Shown here: one piece after another, positions 10,475-21,600 of the stretch | Numbering within the stretch: position 1 is the first letter of the stretch | Layout: every line of letters starts with the position of its first letter | Source: Meconema thalassinum | Taxonomy: Eukaryota > Arthropoda > Insecta > Orthoptera > Tettigoniidae | Direction: 5' to 3' | Assembly (NCBI GenBank): GCA_946902985.2 | Contig: OX336388.2 | Span: forward strand, 1,210,216,609-1,210,280,608 | Length of the DNA: 64,000 bases | The notes under the pieces: model-generated | What the model saw: the letters and a program-made list of their open reading frames with translations, nothing else | What the model was told of the DNA's origin: nothing | Database searches by the model: none | Translations under genes and position numbers: made by a program

Positions 10475-10930
10475 ATTAGAGGTTAATGACTAAAAGGTAC
10501 TGATATACAGAATTTGTGTTTAATTTTGACGGCAATTTTGACATAAATTTTGTACGTGAGTCTCCCAAGCCAAGAAGACGTCACAAAATGACAGCAGAAG
10601 ACCGTACATCACAATACCATATAATGCACGGTTGCCAGAAGCAGTATACAGACCATAAAATACATCAAAGAGGTAGTGGTAGAATGGTATTGGTATGCGC
10701 CATTACATTAAAATATTCTACTCACTTTGACGTGTTGAGTACAACGTAAATACTAGATCACGTTCACAGATCTAGAGAAGCCTTCAGCCTCGTGGCATGA
10801 GATGATCAACAGCCTGATAAATAAACGAATAGGCCACAGAAGCTATAAAACAGATGGATTTATGAGGTGTGGAAATGCCGAATGCTGGGTCGGTTCATTA
10901 GATTAACACATGTGTCTACGAACATCACTG
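10475..10930 (+). repeat. Interspersed repeat R1, longest copy
   Basis: Homologous to 7745-8075 (opposite strand) and 9238-9425. It extends from GAGGTTAATGACTAAAAG to TTAACACATGTGTCTACGAA. No terminal inverted repeats or A/B boxes are evident. The frame 10516-10749 shares a peptide block with the minus-strand copy. Confidence 0.7.
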
Positions 10931-11394
10931 CTGTTTGAATATTACATGAGGGAGAGGGTTAATTTGGAAGACGAACGGTGGAGAATTTATTGCATTCCTC
11001 GGTTATGGCAAGGGAGGGATGATCTGGGCAATACATGGAGCCGATATAGATATATGCTCTCATTAAGACTGGGTGCTATTCATTTACCCCCAGACAAGGC
11101 GGGTAACTATTTTATGATTATATATGGTAGAGTGAGCCAACAGACGCTCGATAAGCTACGGAGTAAGCTATCTCCAAACTTGCTAGATGGGTTGGTTCGA
11201 ACTCCATTGTCGACCATCCATGAATTAGTTTCCGATGCTTTTCCATCTTCATCTCCCGTCCACGATCTATTCCTTCCAACTTCTTGCTCAATTCTATTCA
11301 TCCTCATTCATAACATATCGTAACCCTGGCCAATGGCGACCTTTATGCTGCGAAACTGTAGTGTAAAGCCATGGCATAGCAAAGGGAGCTCTAA
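10931..11394. other. Unassigned sequence with a 137-codon open frame
   Basis: A plus frame runs 10910-11323 but begins inside repeat R1 and has no recognisable domain. I leave it uncalled. No other feature seen. Confidence 0.4.
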
Positions 11395-11610
11395 TCCAGG
11401 TGTTTTCAAACGGGTGCTCGTGAGCTCCACGGTGCTCTTGAAATTAAATTAGGCGTTCTCGTCATACAAGACAAACAGTACTCACGAGCACAGGCTCCCC
11501 CAAGATCCATTCTTCATTTAAAATTTTGTTGCACGAACCGGAATAATAGTGTCTTTATTACAAATTTGGACCGTCAGAAATTTTGTTATTTTGAAAAACA
11601 GTATTACCTC
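11395..11610 (+). repeat. Interspersed repeat R2 (possibly hAT-related)
   Basis: Contains CAGGTGTTTTCAAACGGGTG at its start, GCTCGTGAGC and CTCACGAGC motifs, AGATCCATTCTTCA, GTTGCACGAACCGGAATAAT and GACCGTCAGAAAT. The same order occurs at 26685-26860 (plus) and, reversed, at 25310-25510. The CAG..GTTTTCAAAC start resembles hAT ends, but I see no clear second terminus. Confidence 0.65.
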
Positions 11611-11779
11611 TTCAGACTCAAACAAAATTTGTGGCTGAGATTTTCTTTTTCCTCTATTTCTTATTGAATAATGGCGCAAATAATCCATATTCAAAGACAA
11701 AAGGCACGTTCATAAAAAAATCAATATAGGTCACCACTACCGATTGCGGTAATCACTAAGTCGCAAGTTTATAAGGCAA

Positions 11780-11935
11780 GCTTATCTCCGGACTAGGAAG
11801 GCGTGTGAGATTGGGTTCAAACCACACAGTCGTATCTCCTTGAAATGGTTTTTCATGATTTATCATTTTCAACTCACTGCAAAACTGTATAGACTCTTTC
11901 TAATAGGCCACGGCCACCTCCTTCCAACTTTTTTT
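11780..11935 (+). mobile_element. Degenerate SINE family-2 fragment
   Basis: GATTGGGTTCAAACCACACA (B-box-like) is followed by CTCCTTGAAATGGTTTTTCA and GGCCACGGCCACCTCCTTCC, the family-2 central domain, much diverged. It is followed by a T run and a CGTCGGGAAGGGCATACGG segment of another repeat. Confidence 0.6.
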
Positions 11936-12696
11936 TTTTCGAGTTTCATTCCTGTGAACTAGGCGTCGGGAAGGGCATACGGTCGTGAAACGAACATAAC
12001 AATTCGAAATCACATGTCATCCCTGACCCTGTAGAAATGTGAATATTTAGGGGGTATTAATGCAAGTCAGAATTCGCATAATACCAACTGCTGCTGATAA
12101 CAAATATTAAAAGGTAAAGATGCACATATGTCTGAAGAGGTTAATCTACAGTAATCTACAGTACTTGTTTTGACATAGAAGAAAATGTAACTCATCTTTA
12201 TGTGGCCCACCAGAAGACTTTCTTGTGAGCTGAACTACTCTTGATGTGTTCAGTACAGTGTGTAATATCAGATGTAGGCAGGACCGAGGAGCAAGGACTC
12301 ACTTCCATTAGCGAACAGCGGAGCTGACTGGGATAGATTAGCAGGCTAAGTCTTGGAGAGTTCAAAGCAAATAGATATAAATGGTTTTCCTTTTCACCCT
12401 CTCAAGTGTCGCTGGCTTTCTTTTTTCGATTAACTCGTGGTAAATAATACAGGAACTAAACTTGTTGCCCAGAATGTTGAACTACAATAAATTAATACTC
12501 CACAAATTTATCAGTCCCCTCAGACCATTAGGGGTTAGAAGAAGCGTTCTCAACCTTCTTGAGACTGTGCACACCACCTTCAAGCTATACCAAGTACTCC
12601 AGCACCATTGAATCGTGTATAATAATAATAATAATTATTATTATGTATGTCGACCCCTTGTTATTCCCAATTTTTAACCTATTTTCATTTAGGAAC
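11936..12696. other. No gene; short AAT microsatellite
   Basis: Anonymous AT-rich sequence with (AATAAT)(ATTATT) at about 12620-12645, next to the palindromic element. Confidence 0.5.
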
Positions 12697-13934
12697 AACA
12701 AGTTCCGTGAAGAACTAAATAGCATACTTTCATATATCGTACTTATATTATTGCCGCTATCAACATTCACATTTTCAGTTACATTGCTGTAATAGATTCG
12801 TAGATATTGAGAACTGTCTGAATATTTCGGATGGTTACCATGTTGGACTTTTATACATAGGCCTTAGAGTTATGTACTATTACATGAAGATTATTCAAAC
12901 TTCAATCGCAAGATTAGGACACAGGAAATAAAAACAAGATTTTAATATTTCGCTCAGCCGCCATGTTGGATTGGTGAGACGTAATCAAATTTGAGGAGCA
13001 CGGTCGGGGTTGGTCAAAGTAGTACTATGCCCTTACCGAGTTTCATTGAAATCGCTCCGGTTATTTAGAAGTTATTAGGAGAGGGGAACACACATGGACG
13101 CGCACACACACACACGGACAAAATGTGATCTCATAAGCCTATTTATTTTTCATAAATGAAAATAGGCTAAAAGTGGGATTATGAGATCACCTTTTGTCCG
13201 TGTGTGTGTGTGCGCGTCCATGTGTGTTCCCCGCCCCCCTCCCTAATAAAATCTAAACGTCTGGAGTGATTTCTATGAAAATTAGTAAGGTCATAGTACT
13301 ATTTCGGCCGACCCTGGCCGTGCCCTTCAAATTTTATTATGTCTCACCAATCCAACATGGCGGCTGTGCGAAATATGCCACCGGAATTCTATATCTCCGA
13401 AAGTATTACTGATATCACCCTGAAATTTTGTATGGTGATAAAGGGCACTACTAGAAGTTCATTTTTGTGACTTTCAAAAACCTGTTAACTACAAAACGAT
13501 CAAGGCGGCCAAGTGAAGTTGAAACATTTAAATAGTCTTTCCTTGCGATTTAATCATCCGAACGCTGTGAAACTTCGTACAGCAAATGTTTATACACATT
13601 GTAATGCATTGACATTTAATTGAGTTCAATTGTAGACATAACCTTAAGATGGCGGCAGTGCAAAATTTTAAAATTAAGTTTTTATTTGTTGTGTCCGAAT
13701 CATGCGATCGAATTCAACGTATGAATAATGAACCTACGCAATAATCGCCATCTAATATTACATACATCTATGGCGTACATTTATAAAAAAATCTTACGTG
13801 GCGACCATCCAAATTTATTAGACGGTTGTCAATATCTATTAATCTACGACAGGAATCAACTGAAATTTGTATGTTGATAGAGGCAATTAACATAAGTAAG
13901 ATATATGAAATTAGGCTATATAGTTCTTCACGGA
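12697..13934. repeat. Palindromic (foldback-like) element A
   Basis: Left end AACAAGTTCCGTGAAGAAC; right end GTTCTTCACGGAACTACTTG plus TT. The arms are inverted copies: left 12697-13164, right 13165-13934, the left lacking about 300 bp of internal sequence. The centre near 13130-13175 (CTCATAAGCCTATTT, then AAATAGGCTA, then TATGAGATCACC) is flanked by (CA)n on the left and (GT)n on the right. Shared blocks include CACCAATCCAACATGGCGGC, AGTTTCATTGAAATCG with its partner, and ATTTTGTATGGTGATAAAGG. No coding capacity and no clear target duplication seen. Confidence 0.85.
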
Positions 13935-13959
13935 ACTACTTGTTTTCAACGGGATTGGG

Positions 13960-14283
13960 AATGAGATGCGATGAACGTCTTTTGGCTATGTGGCGGATGG
14001 GTTTAACGGTCGGATGCCCTCACTGACGCCAACCTCATGAGGGGAGTTATCAAGAGATGAAATGAATGAAGAAGGCTGAAACTTGGCAAGGCTGTGGAAG
14101 AAAGTGGCTGTGGCCTGTCAAAAGGCACCGTCTCAGCATTTGCCTGGAGTTGAAAATATGAAAATATGGAGAATCATTTCAAGGATGGCTGATGGTGGGG
14201 CTCGAACCCACGTCTATCAATCTGCAGAGAGCTTGGCCCTATTGCTTAGTGCTGCGCGTTAGCGAGCATAGCTACCACTGTCA

Positions 14284-14285
<2 letters not shown>
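13960..14285 (-). mobile_element. tRNA-derived SINE, family 4, minus strand, with adjacent repeat fragment
   Basis: GGGGCTCGAACCCACGTCTA at about 14195 is a reverse-complement B box in a tRNA-like head ending GCGCGTTAGCGAGCATAGC. The body TTTGCCTGGAGTTGAAAAT and GGCTGTGGCCTGTCAAAAGG matches the better copy at 32576-32895. Bases 13990-14060 (GGTCGGATGCCC, ACGCCAACCTCATGAGG) look like a separate insect repeat fragment. Confidence 0.7.

Positions 14286-14324
<39 letters not shown>
14286..14324. repeat. (TAA)n microsatellite
   Basis: About thirteen perfect TAA/AAT repeats directly before the target duplication of the LINE at 14336. Confidence 0.95.
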
Positions 14325-14326
<2 letters not shown>

Positions 14327-14511
14327 AAGCATGCGGGTCCCAGGAATCAACCTGGGAGGAGTCCTTGTGACTCTGGGCAAACGGGAGTGAAATGCGTTGT
14401 TGCTAGTCACCTGCAACAGTAATATATTGGCAAGAGAATCCAACTAGCCTCATTCACTCCAACTCCAGCATGTAACCTACAAGAGGTGCCCCTGTTAAGC
14501 CGAGCAACTCA

Positions 14512-17500
14512 GTGGATGGTTGGGTAACCAATCCCAGCGGGAAGCTGGGTCAGCGAGCAGATCAGTGCTGGGGACTCCAAGGTTCACAACCTTGGCAGTA
14601 CTTTGGCCGGTGCGGAATATCATCGGCCCCAATCTACAGTTTTCTAACTGTCAAAAGCATGGCGGAAAGGTCAGCAGAAGCTACTGCCCCAGGTGGTAAC
14701 CAATCCACCGTCGCCTTGGACGACGTATGCAGGCCTTCGGACTCTGGGGAGCCTGCACCAATATGCTTGGAGGTATCGGAGACTCCACGAAAGATTAAAC
14801 ACAAACGCCCAAACTACTTTGCCACTTTTAATGTAAATTCCCTCCTGAAGGTTGGTAAATTAAAACAACTAACAAATACCTTTCACCAACATAAAATACT
14901 AATTGCGGCGATTCAGGAAACGAGATTTACAGATGAGCATGCCTTCGAATCAGAGGAATTCAGGATTTTTAAAGGTAAAACTGGCAAACGAGTGGTAAAA
15001 AATATCCCTCATCTAGGGACAGGATTTGTTGTCAACAAAAAGATTAATATCAATCACAGACTTCAACTCCCCGAACAGTCGTGTCTCTATTCTTTCATTC
15101 CGAATCACAAATAAGGTATACGCCATAGTGAACGTCCATGCACCAATCAACCAGGCAAATAAAACAGATCCAGAAAAAACAGATCAATTCTGGGAAGAAC
15201 TAGAAGATATCATCTCTAAAGTTCCGGACAAACACACCATTATTCTAGTTGGAGATTTTAATGCCCAGCTTGGTAAAGAAAGGAAATTCCAGAGCATTGT
15301 AGGAAACTACCCGGCTCATAAAAGAACAAACCGCAATGGAGAGAGACTCGTTGAACTGTGTAGGGCGTTCAACCTCGTACTGAAATCAAATGCTTTCAAG
15401 CATTTGCCTAGAAAACAGAAGACTTGGACATCTCCAAATCCGAACCTTGTAGAATTTCAAATTGACCACGATGCCATCACCCGGAAAGCACAACGAGAGA
15501 TCTAGAATGTAAAAGTTCTGAGGGGTGCCCGACTTGATTCAGAACACTATCTTTCAAAGATTAAAGTTAAACTAATTCCTAGAAATTCCAGAAAGACTCA
15601 TGTGAAAAGGATAGATAGATTTGACACCGAAAAGCTGAAGTCCAACCAACAGTTCACCCAGAAACTTGATTCCTTGGCTCCCGTAAACTGGGAACAACTA
15701 CAAGAGGCCCTGGTCGATTCAGCAAGGGAGACAATTCCACTTTTAAAAGGAAGGAAACATGTATGGTGGAACAGTGAGTGTGATTCGGCAGTAGATCAAA
15801 GACAGCTCGCATGGCAGAAATGGAACTCTCAGAAGAACGAGGTTAACAGGGCAAACTTTCGTGATAAAAGAAAACAAGCTGCGAAGATCATTCGGGGGGT
15901 GAAACGTACATTCGACAAAACACAGCCGCTGCAAATTGATCAAGACTTTGAGAGGAACAAAATCCGGAACTTCTATAGAACCTTTAAACGCAGTATTAGC
16001 AAATATAACTCGCCAAGCCTACATTTCAAAACCACCAATGGTAAAGTTGCTCATAATGATAAAGACAACTGTTAAATTCTAGCGAATTTTTTTGGGGCAC
16101 TTCTCAACTGTGAAGCTCCAAAGTCCACTTTTACTTTTGAAGACATCGTCAAAGTTCATCCAGATTCATTACCACCTACGAAGGAAGAAAAACAAATTAT
16201 TCAATCACTGAAGGACCACAAGGCACCAGGCGAAGACTCTATAATCGCCGAACTTTGGAAATATGCTGGTGACAAGACGCTAGATAAACTTTTGGAAATT
16301 ATCTGCGAAATTTGGAAAACAGAGAGACTCCCCAACGGTGAAAGGAGATAAAACAGACGTAAATAACTACCGTGGCATTTCCCTCCTTCTGATAACCTAT
16401 AAGATTCTCTCGAAATCTCTTCTTACCAGAGCAGAGAAACAACTAGATCCACAACTGGGAGAATATCAAGCCGGTTTCCGGAAAGGGCGATCATGCGTCG
16501 AACGGATTATAAACCTCAAATCTACCCTCTCCTATTTGAAGACCAGGAATAAGAAATTTGTGGTGACCTTCGTAGACTTTAAGAAGGCCTATGATTCTAT
16601 TGATCGCAACACCCTGATCCGAATCCTAAAAGAATTTGGCCTGGACAACAAAACCAGAGCGATCATCCAACAATCGCTGACCAACACCACCTCAAAGGTG
16701 AAGTTTAGGGGCGAAATATCAGACACCTTTGTAACCAAGACAGGAGTAAGGCAAGGAGATGGTCTCTCACCAATACTTTTCAACTGTGTCCTCGAGAAGG
16801 TTATCCGTGAGTGGCGTAAAGAACTCAATAAACAAGGAGTTGCAAGCGGAGTCAGACTGGGTTACAGAAGCCGGAACATCACAATTGACTGTCTAGCCTT
16901 TGCCGATGAACTTGCAATCATTTCTGATTCATTAGAGACAGCCACGGTACAGATGAATCAGCTTAGTGTACAAGCAGCGAAGGCAGGACTCCAGATCTCC
17001 TTTGAGAAAACTGTGTTCATAACTAATATCGTACCGGCGCCCAAACACCTTGCTGTGGAACGAGGAAACATTAAGCGAGTTGCAAAGTTTAAGTACCTGG
17101 GAGAAATTATAACACCCAATGTATCAGAGAAAGAAGCATTCACATCACGCATGAGCAAAATGGAAATGGCCTACCATTTTACTAAGGACATCTATAAGAA
17201 AAGATCAATATCCTTCAACGCAAAACTAAAACATTACTGCAGTGTCATCCGTCCGGAGGTTTTGTATGCTTCTGAATGCCTCACGATGAACAAAAAAGGC
17301 TTGGTCGAAAAACTGGAGGCCAAAGAAAGGAAAATGTTGAGAAAGATATTGGGTCCCATCAAAGACAACGGGGAATACAGAAGACGGCATAACCATGAAC
17401 TATATACTCATGTGGAGAAGATAAGGGACGTCATCCGGAAGAGAAGGATAACATTTTTTGGACATGTGAAACGAATGAGCCCAGCGAGACTGACCAACCG

Positions 17501-17735
17501 CAACATAACTTACTTTCAGGAGATGAAAACAAAATGGGCCTGGTTCATTGAACTGGATAAAGATCTGCAAGAAGTGGGGATATCACCAACAGACATTCAG
17601 GAAACTTCAAGCTTGCAAAGGTTTTTCTTGGAAACCGAAGCTGAAAACGGGAAAGATTTGGACCCAGGAACGGAAGGAAATCCACCGAGATCGAATGCGG
17701 GCGTACTGGGCAAACATCAAAGCCAATAAAAGACA
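14512..17735 (+). pseudogene. LINE endonuclease-reverse transcriptase, disabled
   Basis: In order: APE-type endonuclease (NVNSLLKVGK near 14830, AIQETRF near 14905, VGDFNAQLG near 15250, IDHDAI near 15460), then reverse transcriptase (NNYRGISLL, YQAGFRKGRSC, VDFKKAYDS, GVRQGDGLSPILFN, FADE, FKYLGEII), then the C-terminal FFGHVKRM block near 17460. The protein would act in cis by cutting target DNA and copying its own RNA. Breaks seen: frame change between 15026 and 15113, in-frame TAG at 15503-15505, TAA at 16073-16075, frame change with small loss near 16335, and another near 17600-17630. The catalytic FADD box reads FADE (16905-16910). The longest open piece is 16338-17729. The copy cannot be active. 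Confidence 0.9.
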
Positions 17736-17755
17736 GCTGGAATCACGCGGTCCAT

Positions 17756-18183
17756 TTATTTATTTATCGTGTGGCTTTTAGTGCCGGGAGTGTCCGAGGA
17801 CATGTTCGGCTCGCCTGAGTTTGTAGCTGCTTCCAGCGGATACCCTAAAGGGTGAGCTACAAGTTCCGTTCAATTTCAAGTAGTTCCAACTTTCGCCACC
17901 AGATATCAATGATATCTAGTGGTGAACGTTGGAACTTTGATAGAGCGTTCTGACGAAATCTAACCTAACAAATTTTGCTTTACACAAGTTTAGTCTGTGA
18001 AAGGATCTTTAACATGCCATAAATCTATGACATGGGACCGCCGGCTTTACTTCCCCTCCGAAGGAAGGCATACTGAAGGATTTTTAACGCTCTTAAAAAA
18101 ATCCGACGACTTCGGCCGGGTTTGAACCCACTATCTTGGGCACAGCAGTTCAGCATGCTACCGACTACGCCACCGAAGCCGCT
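17756..18183 (-). mobile_element. tRNA-derived SINE, family 3, nested in the LINE
   Basis: ACGCGGTCCAT flanks the copy at 17745-17755 and 18184-18194, an 11-bp target duplication inside the LINE 3' region. On the minus strand the tRNA-like head (GGCTTCGGTGGCGTAGTCGG, B box GGGTTCAAACCCGGCC) is followed by the body (AAATCCTTCAGTATGCCTTC, CCGGCGGTCCCATGTCATAG, ATTTATGGCATGTTAAAGAT) and a tail ending in TAAATAAATAAAT. It has the GTGCCGGGAGTGTCCGAGG tail type (see findings on tail swapping). Confidence 0.92.
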
Positions 18184-18304
18184 ACGCGGTCCATAAATGG
18201 CCTATACGAAATGAATGAAATACAAGCATGCGTCTCTCTTTGCTCGTGCTACTTCTCTTCAATAAATCTTTTGTTTGCACCGCCTCGCGCCTCTTCAACA
18301 CCTT

Positions 18305-18482
18305 TGTTGAGAAAATTGTAAATGTTAAGGTTGGTAACGTTTCGTTCCTATGTACAAAACTCTTTGGTTTTACTATTCTGTGAATTGGTGTTAGCATATT
18401 TGTTTGTGAATAAAAGTTGGTTAGAAATCTTTGAATCTCAATAAAGTGTTCCAGATAATGTGTAGTTACAACTAAAAGAACA
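18305..18482 (+). repeat. 5' LTR of the BEL/Pao element
   Basis: 178 bp, TGTTGAGAAAATTGTAAATG to ACAACTAAAAGAACA. It includes AATAAAAG (near 18410) and CAATAAAGTG (near 18439), candidate polyadenylation signals; no strong TATA box is obvious. The LTR is short for the superfamily. Confidence 0.97.
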
Positions 18483-18484
18483 TA

Positions 18485-18500
18485 TGGCGACCGTGACAGG
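18485..18500 (+). promoter_or_regulatory. Primer binding site, probably tRNA-Arg
   Basis: TGGCGACCGTGACAGG lies 2 nt after the LTR. Its reverse complement, CCTGTCACGGTCG plus CCA, matches the 3' end I recall for an animal tRNA-Arg. The 5' TGG pairs with the tRNA CCA as expected for reverse-transcription priming. The tRNA identity is from memory and should be checked against a tRNA set. Confidence 0.8.
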
Positions 18501-18615
18501 ATTTTAACAAGCGTGTATAAACTTTGTTGAATTACAATTTGATAGTAGCGAGTATAACTGTGCCTGTATAATCCAGTATACCGTATCCTGTTGTTTACAT
18601 CCGTAGCCCGTAATT

Positions 18616-21600
18616 ATGGCGGGTACACAAATAACTAAGAGGAGAGCGGTTATCCGCACATTGTTCACGAAAGCTTGCAGTGCTTTAGACGAACTACTGA
18701 CGCAGAGAGATGCAGATTTACAATTAATAAGTGCGCGTTTATTAGTGCTCGAAGAAAGAAGACACGAGTTATCGGAGCTGGACAGTCAGATTTGTGAAAA
18801 CATCTGTGCTGAAACAAAGGAAGAGGAGATCGAAGAAGTACTGATGGCAGAAATGGAGAAAGCAGAGGAGTATACCTTACGTTACCACAGCATTAAAGGT
18901 AAGGCTTCTGATCTGATAACAAGGAATAGCGCTGCTCATACTTCATCTAGTTGTGTTGGCGATCGTTCGGGAAACGAAATATCTCTTCGCCTACCGAAAT
19001 TAGAATTGAATAAGTATGACGGGGAAATAGCCGGTTGGATCTCATTCTGGTCACAGTTCTCACAAATTGACGAGTGTCAGTCGTTAAGTAAGGAGGAAAA
19101 ATTTCAGTACTTGATTCAAGCCACAAAAGAGAACTCTCGAGCACGCGCGGTTGTTGTGAGTTTCCCTCCCTCAGGCGAAAATTACGGAAAGGCCATTCAA
19201 ACACTTAAGGACAGATTTGGACGTAATGATCTCCTTATCGAGTATTATGTACGGGAACTACTGAGTTTAGTTATGGAAAGGAAGACGGTCAAGATCAGCA
19301 TTTTGTATGACAAACTAGAAACTCAATTACGGGCACTAGAGTCATTAAATGTGTTCTCGAATAATTATGCCGCATTATTGTTTCCGCTAATAGAATCGTG
19401 TCTGCCCGCAGACATACTGAAGGTGTGGCAACGTTCCAATGAACCCAATAGGACACTGAAGGAACAGATGGATAATTTAATGTTGTTTTTGAAGAGAGAA
19501 GTAGAAGGGGAGGAGAGAGTTGCAATGGCAAATAATCAGTCCCTTTCCTACAACCAGGCTAAGAGTCCAGGAAAATCGCATGATATGGACAAAGTTAATT
19601 TTGCTTCTGCGATCGATCTTGCCAGTCTGAGCATTGAATCTGACACTCAGAAGTGTGTATTTTGTAAAGGGGTGAATCATTGTTCCACAGAATGTCTCCA
19701 TGCACAAAAAATGTCCCTTGAAAACCGAAAAGATGTTCTGTATAAAGATAAGCGCTGTTTTTCTTGTACCAAAGCAGGCCATTCTGCACAGCAGTGTCGA
19801 GCACGATGTGTTATTTGTCGTGGACGACATGTACCATTATTATGTCCAGCTGTTCAGAAGTATCAAGCAGAAGAGAAAGGTTGTGTTGAGGGGAAGAATT
19901 CTGAGATCAAAAGAGAAGAGGTTTCCTTGTTTAATACTTCATCTATTGACAGCAATTTGTCAGTTAGCTCTCAAACGGAGGTCTATCTCCAGACTCTGTT
20001 AGTTTACGTTAAGAATGGTGACAAAATCAGGAAGGCCAGGTTACTGATAGACAGTGGATCCCAACGTTCGTATATTTCTAGTAGTTTGGCTGAAGAAATG
20101 AACTACTCTCCGATTGGGGAAGAGAGCATTATCCACTCTCTTTTTGGTGGTAAGCCAACAGGGGTAGTTAAGCACCGATGTTACAAGGTGCACTTACTCA
20201 GCTTGAATAACGACTTTGCATGCAATTTCGTAGCGTTAGACCAAAGGACAATTACAGCTACGATTCCATCAGTAGAAGTCAGGAAAGAAGTGAGGGAAGA
20301 ATTACTAAGAGAACACATTCCGATGTGCAGAGATTCTGTAGCTCCTATTGACATCTTGATAGGTTCTGACATTGCGGGAAAGTTGTGGACAGGTAAAATT
20401 AAGTCTCTACCTTCTGGACTGGTAGCCATTGAAACCTGTTTAGGATGGACGGTAACGGGGAAGAAGAAGGTAGTAGACACCGTGGGAAAAAAGGAGCTAG
20501 CGAAGCATGCAAGTATTGCGAATGCAGTCACTGCACTCAGTATTACTCAGCTACCCGTATCTGATCTGTGGAAAATGGAGACCATTGGGATTACCGATCC
20601 TGTAGAGAACACCACAAAGGAGGAGAAGAGGATGTCAGCACTGAGGTATTTCAAAAATACGGTTGCTTTTGTAGATGGCAGATACGAGGTACGTCTTCCA
20701 TGGGGGAGAGATGCTCCAGACCTTCCAACCAATCGAGGGATTGCAGAAGGCAGATTGATTCGAATGACCCGAAAATTAAAGGCAAAGCCTGGTCTCTATG
20801 AAGAATATGACACTATTTTACGTGATTGGGTGAAAGAAGGCATTGTGGAAATGGCGAGGGATCTATCTACTGGACACTATCTTCCTCACCGTCCAGTGCT
20901 GAAGGAAAATAGTACAACTACGAAAGTGCGTCCCGTGTTCGACGCATCGGCGAAGGAGAGAGGTTTGCCATCACTGAACGACTGCCTTGAAGAAGGACCT
21001 AACCTTATTGAAATCATACCCGAACTACTCTTGAGGTTTCGGCAACGAAAGATAGGCATCACAGCTGATATCAAGAAGGCATTTTTACAGATAAGTGTAC
21101 ACCCAGAGGAGAGAGACTACCTGAAGTTCCTGTGGTATGGTAATAATAGTGAGAAAGACCTACAAGTCCTTCGTCATGCCAGAGTGGTGTTCGGTGTTAC
21201 CAGTAGCCCGTTTCTTCTTGGAGCAGTAATTGGCTACCACCTGGAAAAATATATGGAATCAACTGATCCAAAGGAGGCTAAAATTGCATCATCATTGAAG
21301 AACAATTTTTATGTTGACAATCTGGTGACAAGCCTCGATCGAGCAGAAGAAGTTGAGGAATTCGTTTACCTTTCAAGGACTATCATGGCGAGGGCCGGGT
21401 TCGACCTTCGGGGATGGGAGTCAACCGGAGACGGATCTTCTCAGGAGTCTTCACTGCTTGGCATTAGGTGGAATCGCCAAGACGATACTCTGAAGATCAA
21501 TATGGATTGGTGGGAGAGATCGTGTGAAATAGGAGATTTGACGAAGAGGACTATTCTTTCAATAATCCACCGCATTTTCGATCCGATTGGACTAACCATT

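Larger units (their letters stand above)
14336..18221 (+). mobile_element. Near full-length non-LTR retrotransposon (RTE-like LINE) with target duplication
   Basis: ACAAGCATGCG flanks the element at 14325-14335 and 18222-18232 (13 bp if the preceding AT is counted). Between them lie a 5' leader, a disabled endonuclease-reverse transcriptase frame and a 3' region interrupted by a SINE (17756-18183). Without that SINE the insertion is about 3.45 kb, a size that fits RTE-like LINEs. The 3' end (CGGTCCATAAATGG..ATGAAAT) resembles the end of the LINE piece at 27239-27565. The clade is inferred from overall style, not from a tree. Confidence 0.85.

Noticed and set aside
10910..11323. 137-codon frame as a gene
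   Set aside because: It starts inside repeat R1, shows no recognisable domain, and its 3' part overlaps a minus-strand frame.
12697..13934. Twin LTRs or a solo LTR pair
   Set aside because: The repeats are inverted, not direct, and have no TG..CA ends, primer site or purine tract.
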